NCBI RefSeq assembly: GCF_000024025.1
Contig: NC_013131.1
Span: 9,590,229 to 9,654,228, forward strand
Reading direction: 5' to 3'
Length of the DNA: 64,000 bases
Source of the DNA: Catenulispora acidiphila DSM 44928
Lineage (GTDB): Bacteria > Actinomycetota > Actinomycetes > Streptomycetales > Catenulisporaceae
The translations under genes and the position numbers were made by a program. Below the pieces are notes generated by a model, which saw only the letters and a program-made list of their open reading frames with translations, was not told the origin of the DNA and searched no databases. Every line of letters begins with the position of its first letter. Within the stretch, counting starts at the first letter, position 1. Of the stretch, positions 1-8,329 are shown piece after piece.

Positions 1-591
1 CTGTGCATCCTGGCTTTCCTGCTCGCCCTCTTCCTCCGCGAAGTCCCCCTGCGCACCACGACCCGCGGCACCGGAGCCGCCGAGGCGAGCACCGGCCCGA
101 CGCAGCGCTCCTCCATCGACGAGCTGGAGCGCGCACTCACCCGCCTGTCCAGCCGCCAGAACGTGAAGGACCGCTACACCCAAACGATCGTCAAATCAGG
201 CATCGACATCACCGTCCCAGAGGCATACGGCCTCTTCCGCCTGAAGCAATTCGGCCCGACCCGCATCGACGACATCCCCACCCGCCTGAACCTCCCGATG
301 TCCGAAATCCGCCCCCACCTCGACACCCTGGTGGCCACCGGCCGAGCCGCCCTCGAAGGCACCCCGCCCCACCAGACCGTGGTGATGACCGAAGCCGGCG
401 AAGCAGCCGTCGACGCCCTCTGCGCCGCCCGCCGCGCCATCCTCGTGGACCAACTCGACGGCTGGTCACCCGACCAGCACGCCGAACTCCTCACCATGCT
501 GCGCCAACTCGCCGACTCCTCCATGGACCAGGAGGACCGCCACCTGCTGGCGGACGACGCGGCGGGGAAGGCTGCTGCGGCGGGGATGTAG
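1..591 (+). CDS. MFS efflux transporter fused to C-terminal MarR domain (5' end outside window)
   Basis: The gene is cut by the left window edge and read in frame 1 to the TAG at 589-591. The first ~12 residues are hydrophobic and run into FLREVPLRTT, the usual end of the last membrane helix of EmrB/QacA (DHA2) drug-proton antiporters. After a short linker (~residues 20-40) comes a MarR-like winged-helix domain (~40-180) with the family's VVMTEAGEAAVDAL wing region and a closing helix around WSPDQHAELLTMLRQLAD. The architecture therefore joins an efflux pump to its own putative cytoplasmic ligand sensor. The final ~19 codons are the first part of a 106-bp tandem array. The fusion is read directly; coupling of drug sensing to transport is inference. 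Low-complexity Ala-rich C-terminus (residues ~185-196). Confidence 0.8.
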   Translation: MCILAFLLALFLREVPLRTTTRGTGAAEASTGPTQRSSIDELERALTRLSSRQNVKDRYTQTIVKSGIDITVPEAYGLFRLKQFGPTRIDDIPTRLNLPMSEIRPHLDTLVATGRAALEGTPPHQTVVMTEAGEAAVDALCAARRAILVDQLDGWSPDQHAELLTMLRQLADSSMDQEDRHLLADDAAGKAAAAGM

Positions 592-1063
592 CGCGGCGAG
601 AGTCTGAGACAGCAGCGCGATATGTGCGCGGTGGCCCGAAGACCGCCACCTGCCGGCAGACGACGCGACGGGCAAGGCTGCCGCAGCGGGAATGAAGCGC
701 GACAGGAGCCTGAGACAAAAGAGCACTATGTGAACAGCGGCCCGAAGACCGCCACCTGCTGGCGAACAATGCGGTGGGCAAGGCTGCTGCGGCAGGGATA
801 TAGCGCGGCGAGAGTCTGAGACAGCAGCGCGATATGTGAGCGGTGGCCCGAAGACCGCCATCTGCTGGCGGACGACGCGGCGGGGAAGGCTGCTGCGGCT
901 GGGATGTAGGGGGCGGGAGCCTGAGAGAGCAGCGCGCTATGCGAGCGGCGGCCCGAAGTCCGCCACCTGCTGGCGAACAATGCGGCGGGCAAGGCTGCCG
1001 CAGCAGGAATGTAGCGCGACAGGAGCCTGAGACAGCAGCGCGATATCTGACCGGTGGCCCGAG
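535..1063. repeat. Five-copy 106-bp tandem array starting inside the upstream gene
   Basis: Imperfect copies start at 535, 641, 747, 853 and 958, so the period is 106 bp with one 105-bp spacing. The first ~57 bp of copy 1 are the last codons and TAG stop of the MFS-MarR gene; later copies repeat that coding end and stop out of any conserved frame. Each unit has a GGTGGC...GCCACC dyad at the junction between copies (intact around 632-651). The period is not a multiple of three, so the array is not a protein repeat. There are no conserved repeats with unrelated spacers, so it is not CRISPR. No gene is seen in 592-1140. Confidence 0.85.
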
Positions 1064-1093
1064 GCGAGTCACGGTGGTGACTGGTCTCGGGCC
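1056..1093. terminator. Stem-loop between convergent genes
   Basis: GGCCCGAG (1056-1063) pairs with CTCGGGCC (1086-1093), and GTCAC (1068-1072) pairs with GTGAC (1077-1081), giving an 8+5 bp stem with a symmetric internal loop and a 4-base apex. It sits just after the last array copy, 47 bp beyond the end of the minus-strand oxidoreductase gene. There is no clear T tract, so a bidirectional intrinsic terminator is likely but not certain. Confidence 0.55.
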
Positions 1094-1140
1094 GCTGTTA
1101 CTTCGCTTGACCCTGCGATCTTGCCTTCCCGGCAGCGTGC

Positions 1141-1986
1141 CTAGCCGATCTCCCGCAGGCGAGGCAGCTCGGTCGCCAGGCGCTCCGCGCGCGCCACGGG
1201 GTTGTCGGTCTGCACGATCAGCAGGGGGTCGGTGATGCCGATCGCGGCGAATTCCTCGAGGGTGCGCTTCAGGGCGTCGAAGTCGTCGCCGACGCGGATC
1301 TGGACTGAGCGGCGGATGGTTGCGGGGTCGCGGCCGACGTCGGCGCAGTGCTGGTCCAGGACGGCTGATGCTTCCGCTACTTCGGGCGGGGTGCCGCCGG
1401 CGGCGTTCCATACCGCGGCGTATTCGGCGGCCATGCGGAGGGTGCGCTTGCGGCCGCTGCCGCCGATCCAGATCGGGGGGTGCGGGGTCTGGAGCGGTTT
1501 GGGTTCGGCGATGGCGTCCTTGAGCTGGTAGTGCTTGCCGTCGTGGGTGGTGCGGGATTCCGTCCAGAGGGAGGTGATGATCTTCAGGGCTTCCTCGAGG
1601 CGGTCCGCGCGGTCGCCGGCGGTGCCGAAGGGCAGGCCGAGCATCGTGTGCTCGTTCTCGGCCCAGGCGGCGCCGATGCCGAACTCCAGGCGGCCGCCGG
1701 AGAGGTGGTCGACCGTGACCGCCATCTTCGCCAGTTCGGCGGGGTGGCGGTAGGTGTTGCCGGTGACGGAGCAGCCGATGCGGACGTGCGACGTCAGCGC
1801 CGCCATGCCCGCCAGGGCCGTCCAGGCCTCGAAGATGTCCTTGGTGTCGTCGCCGCCGAGGCTGGCGAAGTGGTCCATGTTCCAGCAGTGGTCGAAGCGG
1901 GCTTCGTCGGCGATGCGCCAGACGGCCTTGTACTCGTCGATCGTCGCGTCCTGGCTGAGTTTGATCCCGAAACGGAGGTTCGCCAT
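1141..1986 (-). CDS. LLM class F420-dependent oxidoreductase
   Basis: A 281-residue protein of the luciferase-like monooxygenase superfamily. Members form a TIM barrel and use coenzyme F420 (or flavin) for hydride transfer. Visible family marks are the N-terminal FGIKLSQ strand, a WNMDHF segment (~36-41), the RIGCSVTGNTYRHPAELAKM block (~69-88), GRLEFGIGAAW (~98-108) and PIWIGGSG near the middle. Its length is normal for the TIGR03560-like actinobacterial group. The substrate cannot be told. It is convergent with the MFS-MarR gene across the tandem array. Its start codon is preceded by a perfect palindrome that contains the ribosome-binding purines (see 1995-2013). Confidence 0.85.
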   Translation of the reverse strand: MANLRFGIKLSQDATIDEYKAVWRIADEARFDHCWNMDHFASLGGDDTKDIFEAWTALAGMAALTSHVRIGCSVTGNTYRHPAELAKMAVTVDHLSGGRLEFGIGAAWAENEHTMLGLPFGTAGDRADRLEEALKIITSLWTESRTTHDGKHYQLKDAIAEPKPLQTPHPPIWIGGSGRKRTLRMAAEYAAVWNAAGGTPPEVAEASAVLDQHCADVGRDPATIRRSVQIRVGDDFDALKRTLEEFAAIGITDPLLIVQTDNPVARAERLATELPRLREIG

Positions 1987-1994
1987 AAGGCAGT

Positions 1995-2013
1995 CCTACC
2001 TCATCGAGGTAGG
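1995..2013 (-). promoter_or_regulatory. Palindrome covering the ribosome-binding region of the oxidoreductase gene
   Basis: CCTACCTC-ATC-GAGGTAGG is a perfect 8-bp dyad ending 8 nt from the ATG at 1986. On the coding strand its 3' arm contains GAGG and AGGA, the only purine-rich ribosome-binding sequence there. It could be a repressor operator near the start or an RNA hairpin hiding the Shine-Dalgarno site; the sequence alone does not decide. Confidence 0.5.
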
Positions 2014-2082
2014 CGCGACGCAAGCACCGCCGCCCGCCGCTTCGCCGCCCGCCACCACTGCGCCGCCGCCACTTCCCCGCCG

Positions 2083-4188
2083 CTACTGCGCCGTCAGCGC
2101 CCCGAGCTTCTTCCGCGACCGCTTCCCGGCGAGTTCCTCCTCGGTCAGCGCCAGCCACGGCCACGCGCCCACCGCCGCGAACCGGTCGGCCGCGGCCTCC
2201 AGCCGTCCGCGGTCGCCGTCCAGACGCCCGAAGGCGAGCAGCGTGCGCGCCTCCTCATACCGGTCGTCGGTCTCGGCGTGCAGCCGCAACGCCTTCTCGA
2301 AGTGCTGCTTGGCCTTGCCGCCCTTGCCCTGGCCGACCTGCCCGAGACACCGTTCGGACACGGCCCGCACCACGATCGACATCGTCGTCGCCGCAGCCTC
2401 CCGCGCCTTCTCCGCCGCTTCCCGAGCGCGAGCGACCTCGCCGGCCCGCACCAACGCCTCGACCACATCGCCGGCGACCGGCAGCACCGAAGGGTCCTGA
2501 ACGCCCAGCCGATCCAGCGCTTCCACGACCCCGCCCAACACAGTCGCCGCGGCATCCCACTTACGCTCAGCCATGAGCGCCACGCCGACAGCGTGCTGCG
2601 GCCACAGCACATAAGCCTCGGATCCCAAGGACTCCGCCTCGACCACCGCGGCATCCTCGACCGGCGCGCCCATCAGAGAACTGACACGCAGCGCCAGCCC
2701 CCGCGCCACCGCCCGAATCGGCTGCTGCCCCAACCGCGACGCCAGCGCCGCCGCCTCCATCGCATCGTCCCGAGCCGCCGGCCAGCGCCCCGAACGGAAG
2801 CCCACCTCGGCCCGCACCACCAGCAACGCGGGCAGATGCTCGGCCGCCCCATACGCACGCAATAGGGCGATAGAGCGATCCAGTACCGCTGCCGCGCCCC
2901 GGACGTCACACGTCCACATCGCCCCGGCCGCGATCGCCGGAATCGTCAGCGGTCCCATGTCCAGGGGATCCGAGAGCAACGCGGAAGAAACCACCGGCGC
3001 CAGCATCGCCTCGGCGTCGATCGCGCGCCCGGCCAGGATCAACCCGATCGCGGTGGTGTGGCTGCCGGCCTCCAGCAGAGCCTTGATTTTCGTCTGCGCC
3101 GTACGCAGGACCGAAGTCCGCGTCGCGATACGGTCTAGGCGGTGGTGCAGCGTCGCGTCCTCGGTGAGAACGCGCGCCTCCCGGATCGCCCGCCCGACAC
3201 CGCCGAGATCGCCGAGCAGTCGCGCGGTATCGGCGGCGCCGCTCAGCCAGCGAGCACGGGCACCCGGATCAGGAGTCAGACTCGCCGCGCGTCCATACGA
3301 AGACCGCGAAGCCTCCAGCGCTCCCCGCAACCGCGCGCCGTCCGCAGCCCGCCCCAGCGCTTCCGCCGCCGGACCGTCGGTACCGGCCGCCGCACCGGCG
3401 AGGTGCCGGGCCAGAATCTCGCCCTTCTCCGCCTCCCGCAGCTCGGAGATGGCGTCGACGAACGCCGCGTGCGTCACCTGACGCTCGGTCGGCGTGGCGG
3501 TCGCGTAGATCGACGTCGCCACACCGAGGTCGCGGAACCGCCAACCGGAGGTCGTGGCCTCGATCAAACCGTCGGCGACCGCCGGAGCCAGATCACTGAC
3601 CCGCAGCCCGAGGTGGTCCAGCGCGCCGCCGACCTCGTCGATGTGCCCGGTGGCGCTGGCGGCGAGGACGAGCAGCGCCCGCGTGGTCGCCTTCGGCAGA
3701 TCCCCGGCCGCGACCGGCCGCTGCACCTGCAGCGGCACGGCGCCGAGCGTGCCGAACGGGGCGCGGCGCACATCGTCGACACCGATGAGCCACGCGACCG
3801 GCGCGCGCCTGGTGCTCCGCACCGCGACCGCGATCGCCGTCGCCGACTGCTTGTCCAGCAGATGCGCCTCGACGATCACCGCCACGACCGGCTGCACCGA
3901 GGCCGCCTGCGCGATGAGTTCCCCGGCGGCCCGGCCGACGTGGACGGCGCCGCGCTCGAGATCGAGTCCGGCCTCGCCGTCGAGCAGCGGACGCACCAGA
4001 TCGGCGAGCCCGGCGAATCCGGTGGTCTCCACCGCCGGCGCGGTACCGCCGGCACGCAGCACGGATAAGCCGTCGACGACGGGACCCGCGATGGCCGCGA
4101 GGTCGCCCGGAGCCGCGCCGCCGAGCAGGACGGCGCCGCCCAAGCCACGCCGCACGTGCTCAAGGAGGGTCTGCACGGGCTGCCGCAT
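2083..4188 (-). CDS. LuxR-like ATPase/TPR protein lacking Walker A lysine and HTH domain
   Basis: A 701-residue protein resembling the large ATP-binding LuxR regulators: an N-terminal AAA-like region (~1-230), then a long helical TPR-like region (~240-690) rich in ALEASRSSYGRAASL-type repeats. The Walker A position reads LLGGAAPGDLAAI (~20-32), without the GK[ST] needed to bind phosphate. The protein stops at KKLGALTAQ, where relatives enter the LuxR HTH (L-T-x-Q-E). It therefore appears to be a degenerate member without its DNA-binding domain. ATG 4188 was chosen because similarity to the family begins there; the frame stays open to 4470 but that part overlaps the next gene. Function unknown; possibly a signalling or scaffold remnant. 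Confidence 0.65.
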   Translation of the reverse strand: MRQPVQTLLEHVRRGLGGAVLLGGAAPGDLAAIAGPVVDGLSVLRAGGTAPAVETTGFAGLADLVRPLLDGEAGLDLERGAVHVGRAAGELIAQAASVQPVVAVIVEAHLLDKQSATAIAVAVRSTRRAPVAWLIGVDDVRRAPFGTLGAVPLQVQRPVAAGDLPKATTRALLVLAASATGHIDEVGGALDHLGLRVSDLAPAVADGLIEATTSGWRFRDLGVATSIYATATPTERQVTHAAFVDAISELREAEKGEILARHLAGAAAGTDGPAAEALGRAADGARLRGALEASRSSYGRAASLTPDPGARARWLSGAADTARLLGDLGGVGRAIREARVLTEDATLHHRLDRIATRTSVLRTAQTKIKALLEAGSHTTAIGLILAGRAIDAEAMLAPVVSSALLSDPLDMGPLTIPAIAAGAMWTCDVRGAAAVLDRSIALLRAYGAAEHLPALLVVRAEVGFRSGRWPAARDDAMEAAALASRLGQQPIRAVARGLALRVSSLMGAPVEDAAVVEAESLGSEAYVLWPQHAVGVALMAERKWDAAATVLGGVVEALDRLGVQDPSVLPVAGDVVEALVRAGEVARAREAAEKAREAAATTMSIVVRAVSERCLGQVGQGKGGKAKQHFEKALRLHAETDDRYEEARTLLAFGRLDGDRGRLEAAADRFAAVGAWPWLALTEEELAGKRSRKKLGALTAQ

Positions 4189-4301
4189 GCGTATCAGCGT
4201 ACTGGCGGAACGCTCGCGATATGTCGGATCCGGCCAACCCGTGCCCGGGATGAGACTTTCGCCACAGGTCAGAGGCCCTTTATGAATAGTTGAGCCAACA
4301 A

Positions 4302-4739
4302 CTACCGCCGGTCGAGCCGATACACCAGCTTCAGCCCGGACCAGGTGGCGTCGATCGCCGCGATCTTCACGTCGACCAGCCCGATCGGCAGCGCGAGCGC
4401 GTCCTCGCGCACGGCGTTCTCGGTGACGTCGGTGACCATCTTCGAGGCCTTCTTCGGCCAGCACATCCACAGCGATCCGCTCTTGGAGAGCAGAGCCGGG
4501 AGCGTCGCGTAGTCCTCGGTGAGGGTCGCACGGTCCTTGGCGAACGCGACGATCACGTCATAGGGACCGGCGCCGCCATCCTCGGTCGTCTCTACCGTCA
4601 CGTCATAGGGCAGCGGCTGCGGATCAAAGCCTTCGGGCGCATCGTGGAACAGCACGCGATGCCCGGTCTTGATGCCGAGCTTCTTGGGCAGCGGGGTTCC
4701 GGAATAGCCGGAGGAGCCGGAGGACTGCGCGGAGGTCAC
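4302..4739 (-). CDS. DUF3052 family protein
   Basis: A 145-residue soluble protein matching the actinobacterial DUF3052 family. Visible marks are the start of the domain at KLGIKTGHRVLFHDAPEGF (~20-38), the central LWMCWPKKASKM block (~90-101) and the closing VDVKIAAIDATWSGLKLVYR (~123-142). No enzyme motif is seen. In many actinobacteria this family lies near pyruvate dehydrogenase or peroxiredoxin genes; that context is absent here. It reads in the same direction as the flanking genes, 27 bp downstream of the methyltransferase. Function unknown. Confidence 0.85.
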   Translation of the reverse strand: MTSAQSSGSSGYSGTPLPKKLGIKTGHRVLFHDAPEGFDPQPLPYDVTVETTEDGGAGPYDVIVAFAKDRATLTEDYATLPALLSKSGSLWMCWPKKASKMVTDVTENAVREDALALPIGLVDVKIAAIDATWSGLKLVYRLDRR

Positions 4740-4766
4740 GTCCGCAACACTAATCCGGCGTGCCCG

Positions 4767-5408
4767 CTACCCCAGGTAATTCAGCGCGACGAAGCGGCGG
4801 CCGTCGGCGGTCCACACCTGGCGCGCCACGTAACCGAGCGGGATCGCCAGCGCCAGCAGCGCCTCCGAACCGATGCGGGCCCAACCGAATTCGTCCCCCG
4901 CGTACCCGAACCGCACCCGGTATCGCACGTCGACGTCCTCGGTCTCCGTCTCCACGATCAGCTCCCCGCTGCGCGGCCGCATCAGGGTGCACAGTCGCTC
5001 CAGCAACGCCCCGGGATCGCCGCCGATGCCGATGTTCCCGTCCATCAGCAGCGCGTGCGGCCACCGGCCGGCGCCGGGGAGCCGGTCGAAGATCGAGCGC
5101 CGCAGCGCGGTCGCGCCGTTCGCGCGGCTCAGCAACAGCGCGAACGGCGCGACGTCCACCCCCAGCGCCGGCACGCCGCGCCCGGCGAGCTCGGCGACCA
5201 GCCGCCCCGGCCCGCACCCCAGATCGAGCGTCGGCCCGAGACAGCGGTCCAGGACGGCCTTGTCCACGGCGTCCGGCGGAGCGCTGAACTTCGCCGCGTC
5301 GAGCAGCAGGGTCTCGCCGGAATCGGCATGCAGGACCAGCTGTTCGGTCGGGTCGTTGATCGCCCGGGCATACGGGGCGCTGGCGGTCCAAGCGCCCGCG
5401 TCACTCAC
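4767..5408 (-). CDS. SAM-dependent class I methyltransferase
   Basis: A 213-residue protein from a GTG start. The SAM-binding motif I is LDLGCGPGRL (~61-70), followed by GVDVAPFALLLSRANG for the acidic second strand. The C-terminal half (GELIVETETEDVDVRYRVRF) is a typical beta-rich methyltransferase end. The GTG at 5408 overlaps the TGA of the upstream TIGR04282 gene by 4 bp (GTGA), which decides the start and implies translational coupling. It is the third gene of the unit with a GT87-GT2 fusion and a DUF2064 protein, so its substrate is likely a sugar, polyprenol or related envelope precursor (inference). Confidence 0.8.
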   Translation of the reverse strand: MSDAGAWTASAPYARAINDPTEQLVLHADSGETLLLDAAKFSAPPDAVDKAVLDRCLGPTLDLGCGPGRLVAELAGRGVPALGVDVAPFALLLSRANGATALRRSIFDRLPGAGRWPHALLMDGNIGIGGDPGALLERLCTLMRPRSGELIVETETEDVDVRYRVRFGYAGDEFGWARIGSEALLALAIPLGYVARQVWTADGRRFVALNYLG

Positions 5409-6073
5409 GCCGGAACCGGGAGCGTCGTACCGGCAACGCCGACGGCATGCGCCACAGCCGCGAAACGCGACACCGGAGCCGCCGCAGCCGCCACGGCAGG
5501 CAGATCGGCGACGGTGTCGACGTCCCGCAGCACCGGCAGCATGCGAACCCTGAGTCCAGCATCGGTAAGACGGGCGAGCTGTACGGCGCCAGTGGTATCC
5601 GTGGACATCGGCACGCCGAGCAACAGCCCGTCGAGATCCACCTCGCGCGGACGGCTGAAGCCCAGCGACCAGAACCCGCCGTCCTCGGCCAGACCGATCG
5701 TCGCGTCCTCCCACGCCGTGGGCATGCACGCCTCCAGCAGCGGTCCGGTCACCTGCGGCGTGTCCATCCCGATCAGGAGCGCCGGACCGGGATCGAGGAT
5801 CGCCGCCTCTCGGAACGCCGCAGCCAGCCGCCGATCGAGGCCGCCGCCGACCTGCGGGACCACCGCGAAGCCGGCCGGGACGGCGACCAACGCCGAATCT
5901 CCCTCCAGCGCCAGCACCGAGAGAGGAAAGCGTGCGGTGGCAACGGCTTCCAACGTGTCGGCGAGCGCCGCACCGGCCAGCGCGGCGCCCTGCTCCGGCG
6001 TGAACGGCGGCGTCAGCCGGGTCTTCACACGTCCTGGGACCGGCGCCTTCGCAATGACGATCAGGGTGCTCAT
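5405..6073 (-). CDS. TIGR04282/DUF2064 glycosyltransferase-fold protein
   Basis: A 222-residue protein opening with IVIAKAPVPGRVKTRL (~5-20), the signature nucleotide-binding start of the TIGR04282 family. That family has the GT-A nucleotidyl/glycosyltransferase fold. GPALLIGMDTPQVT (~98-111) is the usual 'DSP' metal loop, with Asp-Thr-Pro here, and LAEDGGFWSLGF supplies the second motif. The substrate is unknown. The ATG at 6073 overlaps the stop of the upstream GT87-GT2 gene (ATGA), and its own stop overlaps the methyltransferase start, so the three genes form one coupled unit. Confidence 0.85.
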   Translation of the reverse strand: MSTLIVIAKAPVPGRVKTRLTPPFTPEQGAALAGAALADTLEAVATARFPLSVLALEGDSALVAVPAGFAVVPQVGGGLDRRLAAAFREAAILDPGPALLIGMDTPQVTGPLLEACMPTAWEDATIGLAEDGGFWSLGFSRPREVDLDGLLLGVPMSTDTTGAVQLARLTDAGLRVRMLPVLRDVDTVADLPAVAAAAAPVSRFAAVAHAVGVAGTTLPVPA

Positions 6074-8163
6074 CGGGTCGCGGCCCTCCAGACTCGGCGC
6101 ATGTCGCGGACGGCTTTGACGGTGCCGCCGACCGTTCCGGTCACCTTCGACTTGCCGGTGCGCGGCGCGTACGGGACGTCGGTCTCCGTGATCCGCCAGC
6201 CGCCGCGCGCCGCCTTGAGCACCATCTCCAGCGGATAGCCGAACCGCCGGTCCTCGATCCCGAGCGCCAGCAGGTCCTCCCGGCGAGCGGCACGCATCGG
6301 TCCGAGGTCCCGGATCCGGACGCCGGTCTCGCGCCTGATGCGCCTCGCCAGCAACCGATTCGCCAACCGGGCGTGCGGCGGCCAGGCGCCGCGAGTCAGT
6401 GGCCTGCGTTGGCCGAGAGCGAGATCGGCCTGCCCGCGACGGACCGCGTCGGCGACCTTCGGCAGGTCTTCGGGATCGAAGGAGCCGTCGCAGTCGAGGA
6501 AGCAGACGATGTCCGCGGTGGCGGCGAGCAGCCCGGCGTGGCACGCGGCGCCGAATCCGCGGCGCGGCTCGTGCACGACCAGCGCGCCGAGCGACGCCGC
6601 CACCTCGGCGGACCCGTCCGTCGAACCGTTGTCGACGACGATGGCTCGATAGCCGGCCGGAATCCGTGACAGGACATAGGGAAGCGCTCCGGCCTCGTCG
6701 AGACACGGGAGGATCACGTCGGTCAGACCGGGGCGGTCGAGGTCGAAGTCGGGGTCCAGATCCAGATCCAGATCCGGATCGCGATCGAGATCGGCGCCGA
6801 CGCCGTCCGCTCCAAGCCGCCGTGCCGCCGATCGGAGACCCAGTCCCTTGATAACCAACTGACCGCCATAGACAGCCACGACCACCACGAGCGCACCGCC
6901 GTATCCCTGAAGCGGTGCGGTGCCCGACTGCACCATGTATCCGGCGTATGCGATCCCGAGCCACGCGGCGCTCCGCCACCCCGCGAACGCGACGAACAGG
7001 ACCAGCAGCTCGGCGTACCAGGCCAGCGGCGGCGCGGTGACCAGGAATCCGACTCCTGCCATGATCAGCGCGCCGTGCCAAGGCCGTTCCGGATCGCTCA
7101 GCCGCCAGACCAGAATCGTCGTCACCGCCAGGACCAGCACCGCCGCCGGCTTGACCAGTGACGTCGGCAGGACCGCGTCGAGGAGCGCGAACCGCGTGCC
7201 GCTCTGGTATCCCTCCTCATGCAGGTAGCCGCCCAGGAAGCCTTCGACTCCGCTGCCGACGGCCAGAACGTGGGGCAGATACACCCCGACCACCACGGCG
7301 CTCAGCGATCCCAGCAGAACAAAGGGCCGACGTCGGAGCGCCGCTGGTACCGCCAAAGCAGGCGTCACCTTCGCCGCGATGCCCAGACCGAGCAGGATTC
7401 CGCCGCTGGCGACCCGCTTCGAGGCCAATGCCAGCAACGCGCAGGCGGTGAACAGCACCGCGAGGATGTCGGCGTGCCCGCCGTTGCCCGCCTCGACCGC
7501 CACCGTCGGGCACCAGGCCCACAGCACCGCGTTCCGGGAGTCGACGCCGATGCGAGGCAGTCCGACCAGGAGGAGAACCGTGATGCCGAGGGCGAGCACA
7601 GCCGCCGAAATCTGGATTCCGCGCGGTCCCCACCAGTGCGCGAGGTAGTAGTACGCCTCGGCGACCGGCGGGTAGATCGTGTGGACGAGCGGCCGGTTGA
7701 GGCGCGTACAGCCGGCGGTGATGCCCGGGCTGGCGATCACGCAGTGGGAGGGGTCGAGCCCGCGATCGGTCGGGGGGAACAGGCCGGATCCGGCGCGCAG
7801 ACCGGCGAGGCGGGTCGCCATCGGGACGTAGCGGTAGGGATCGATGCCCGCCGCTTGGACACGGCCGTCCCACACGTAGCGGTACAGGTCGTCGGAGTAG
7901 CGCGGCGCCGTGGTGAACGCCGCGACCTGCATGGCCGTCGCACCGGCGAGAGTCACCCACCGGGCCCACCGCTCCCGCAGCCCCGACACCGACCACGCGC
8001 CGAGCAGGTACAGCGCGAACAACACGCCGAAGGTCACCGTGACCGAGGTGCCGTGGGCGAACTCGGCGGCGCGGTCGAGGCGGACCGCGACGTAGACACC
8101 CCCGGTCAACAGCGTCGCCGCCGCCAGCGCCACAGCGGGCCGCACGAATCTCATGGGCTTCAC
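6070..8163 (-). CDS. GT87-like polytopic glycosyltransferase fused to a GT2 domain
   Basis: A 697-residue two-part protein. Residues ~1-450 form a multi-pass membrane region with the luminal RYSDDLYRYVWDGRV motif (~88-102), typical of polyprenol-phosphate-sugar dependent GT-C (GT87/DUF2029) enzymes, plus NGGHADILAVLF. Residues 457-478 are an almost pure Asp/Leu/Pro linker encoded by repeated GATCCA-type hexamers (6730-6795). Residues 479-697 form a GT2 domain with VILPCLDEAGALPYVL, VVDNGSTDGS and the metal-binding FLDCDGSF. A likely reading is that the GT2 part makes a polyprenol-phosphate sugar on the cytoplasmic side and the GT-C part uses it outside; this is inference. First gene of an overlapping operon, divergent from the response regulator. 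Confidence 0.85.
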   Translation of the reverse strand: MKPMRFVRPAVALAAATLLTGGVYVAVRLDRAAEFAHGTSVTVTFGVLFALYLLGAWSVSGLRERWARWVTLAGATAMQVAAFTTAPRYSDDLYRYVWDGRVQAAGIDPYRYVPMATRLAGLRAGSGLFPPTDRGLDPSHCVIASPGITAGCTRLNRPLVHTIYPPVAEAYYYLAHWWGPRGIQISAAVLALGITVLLLVGLPRIGVDSRNAVLWAWCPTVAVEAGNGGHADILAVLFTACALLALASKRVASGGILLGLGIAAKVTPALAVPAALRRRPFVLLGSLSAVVVGVYLPHVLAVGSGVEGFLGGYLHEEGYQSGTRFALLDAVLPTSLVKPAAVLVLAVTTILVWRLSDPERPWHGALIMAGVGFLVTAPPLAWYAELLVLFVAFAGWRSAAWLGIAYAGYMVQSGTAPLQGYGGALVVVVAVYGGQLVIKGLGLRSAARRLGADGVGADLDRDPDLDLDLDPDFDLDRPGLTDVILPCLDEAGALPYVLSRIPAGYRAIVVDNGSTDGSAEVAASLGALVVHEPRRGFGAACHAGLLAATADIVCFLDCDGSFDPEDLPKVADAVRRGQADLALGQRRPLTRGAWPPHARLANRLLARRIRRETGVRIRDLGPMRAARREDLLALGIEDRRFGYPLEMVLKAARGGWRITETDVPYAPRTGKSKVTGTVGGTVKAVRDMRRVWRAATR

Positions 8164-8329
8164 CCTGACCGCCGGGCGGCGGCCTCGGCGACGCTCCGCG
8201 CCGGGTCGTCACAGTTCCGTAAGGACTGGAAAGCCCCGATCAGGGCCTCTGACGGTGTTCGCTTGAACCGCGGGGAGAGCACCACGCAGAATGTCGGGAA
8301 ACGGACGATACCGAGGAAGGTGGCGATCG

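Noticed and set aside
535-1063. Tandem array as CRISPR
   Set aside because: The units are contiguous 106-bp copies without unique spacers, and no cas genes are nearby.
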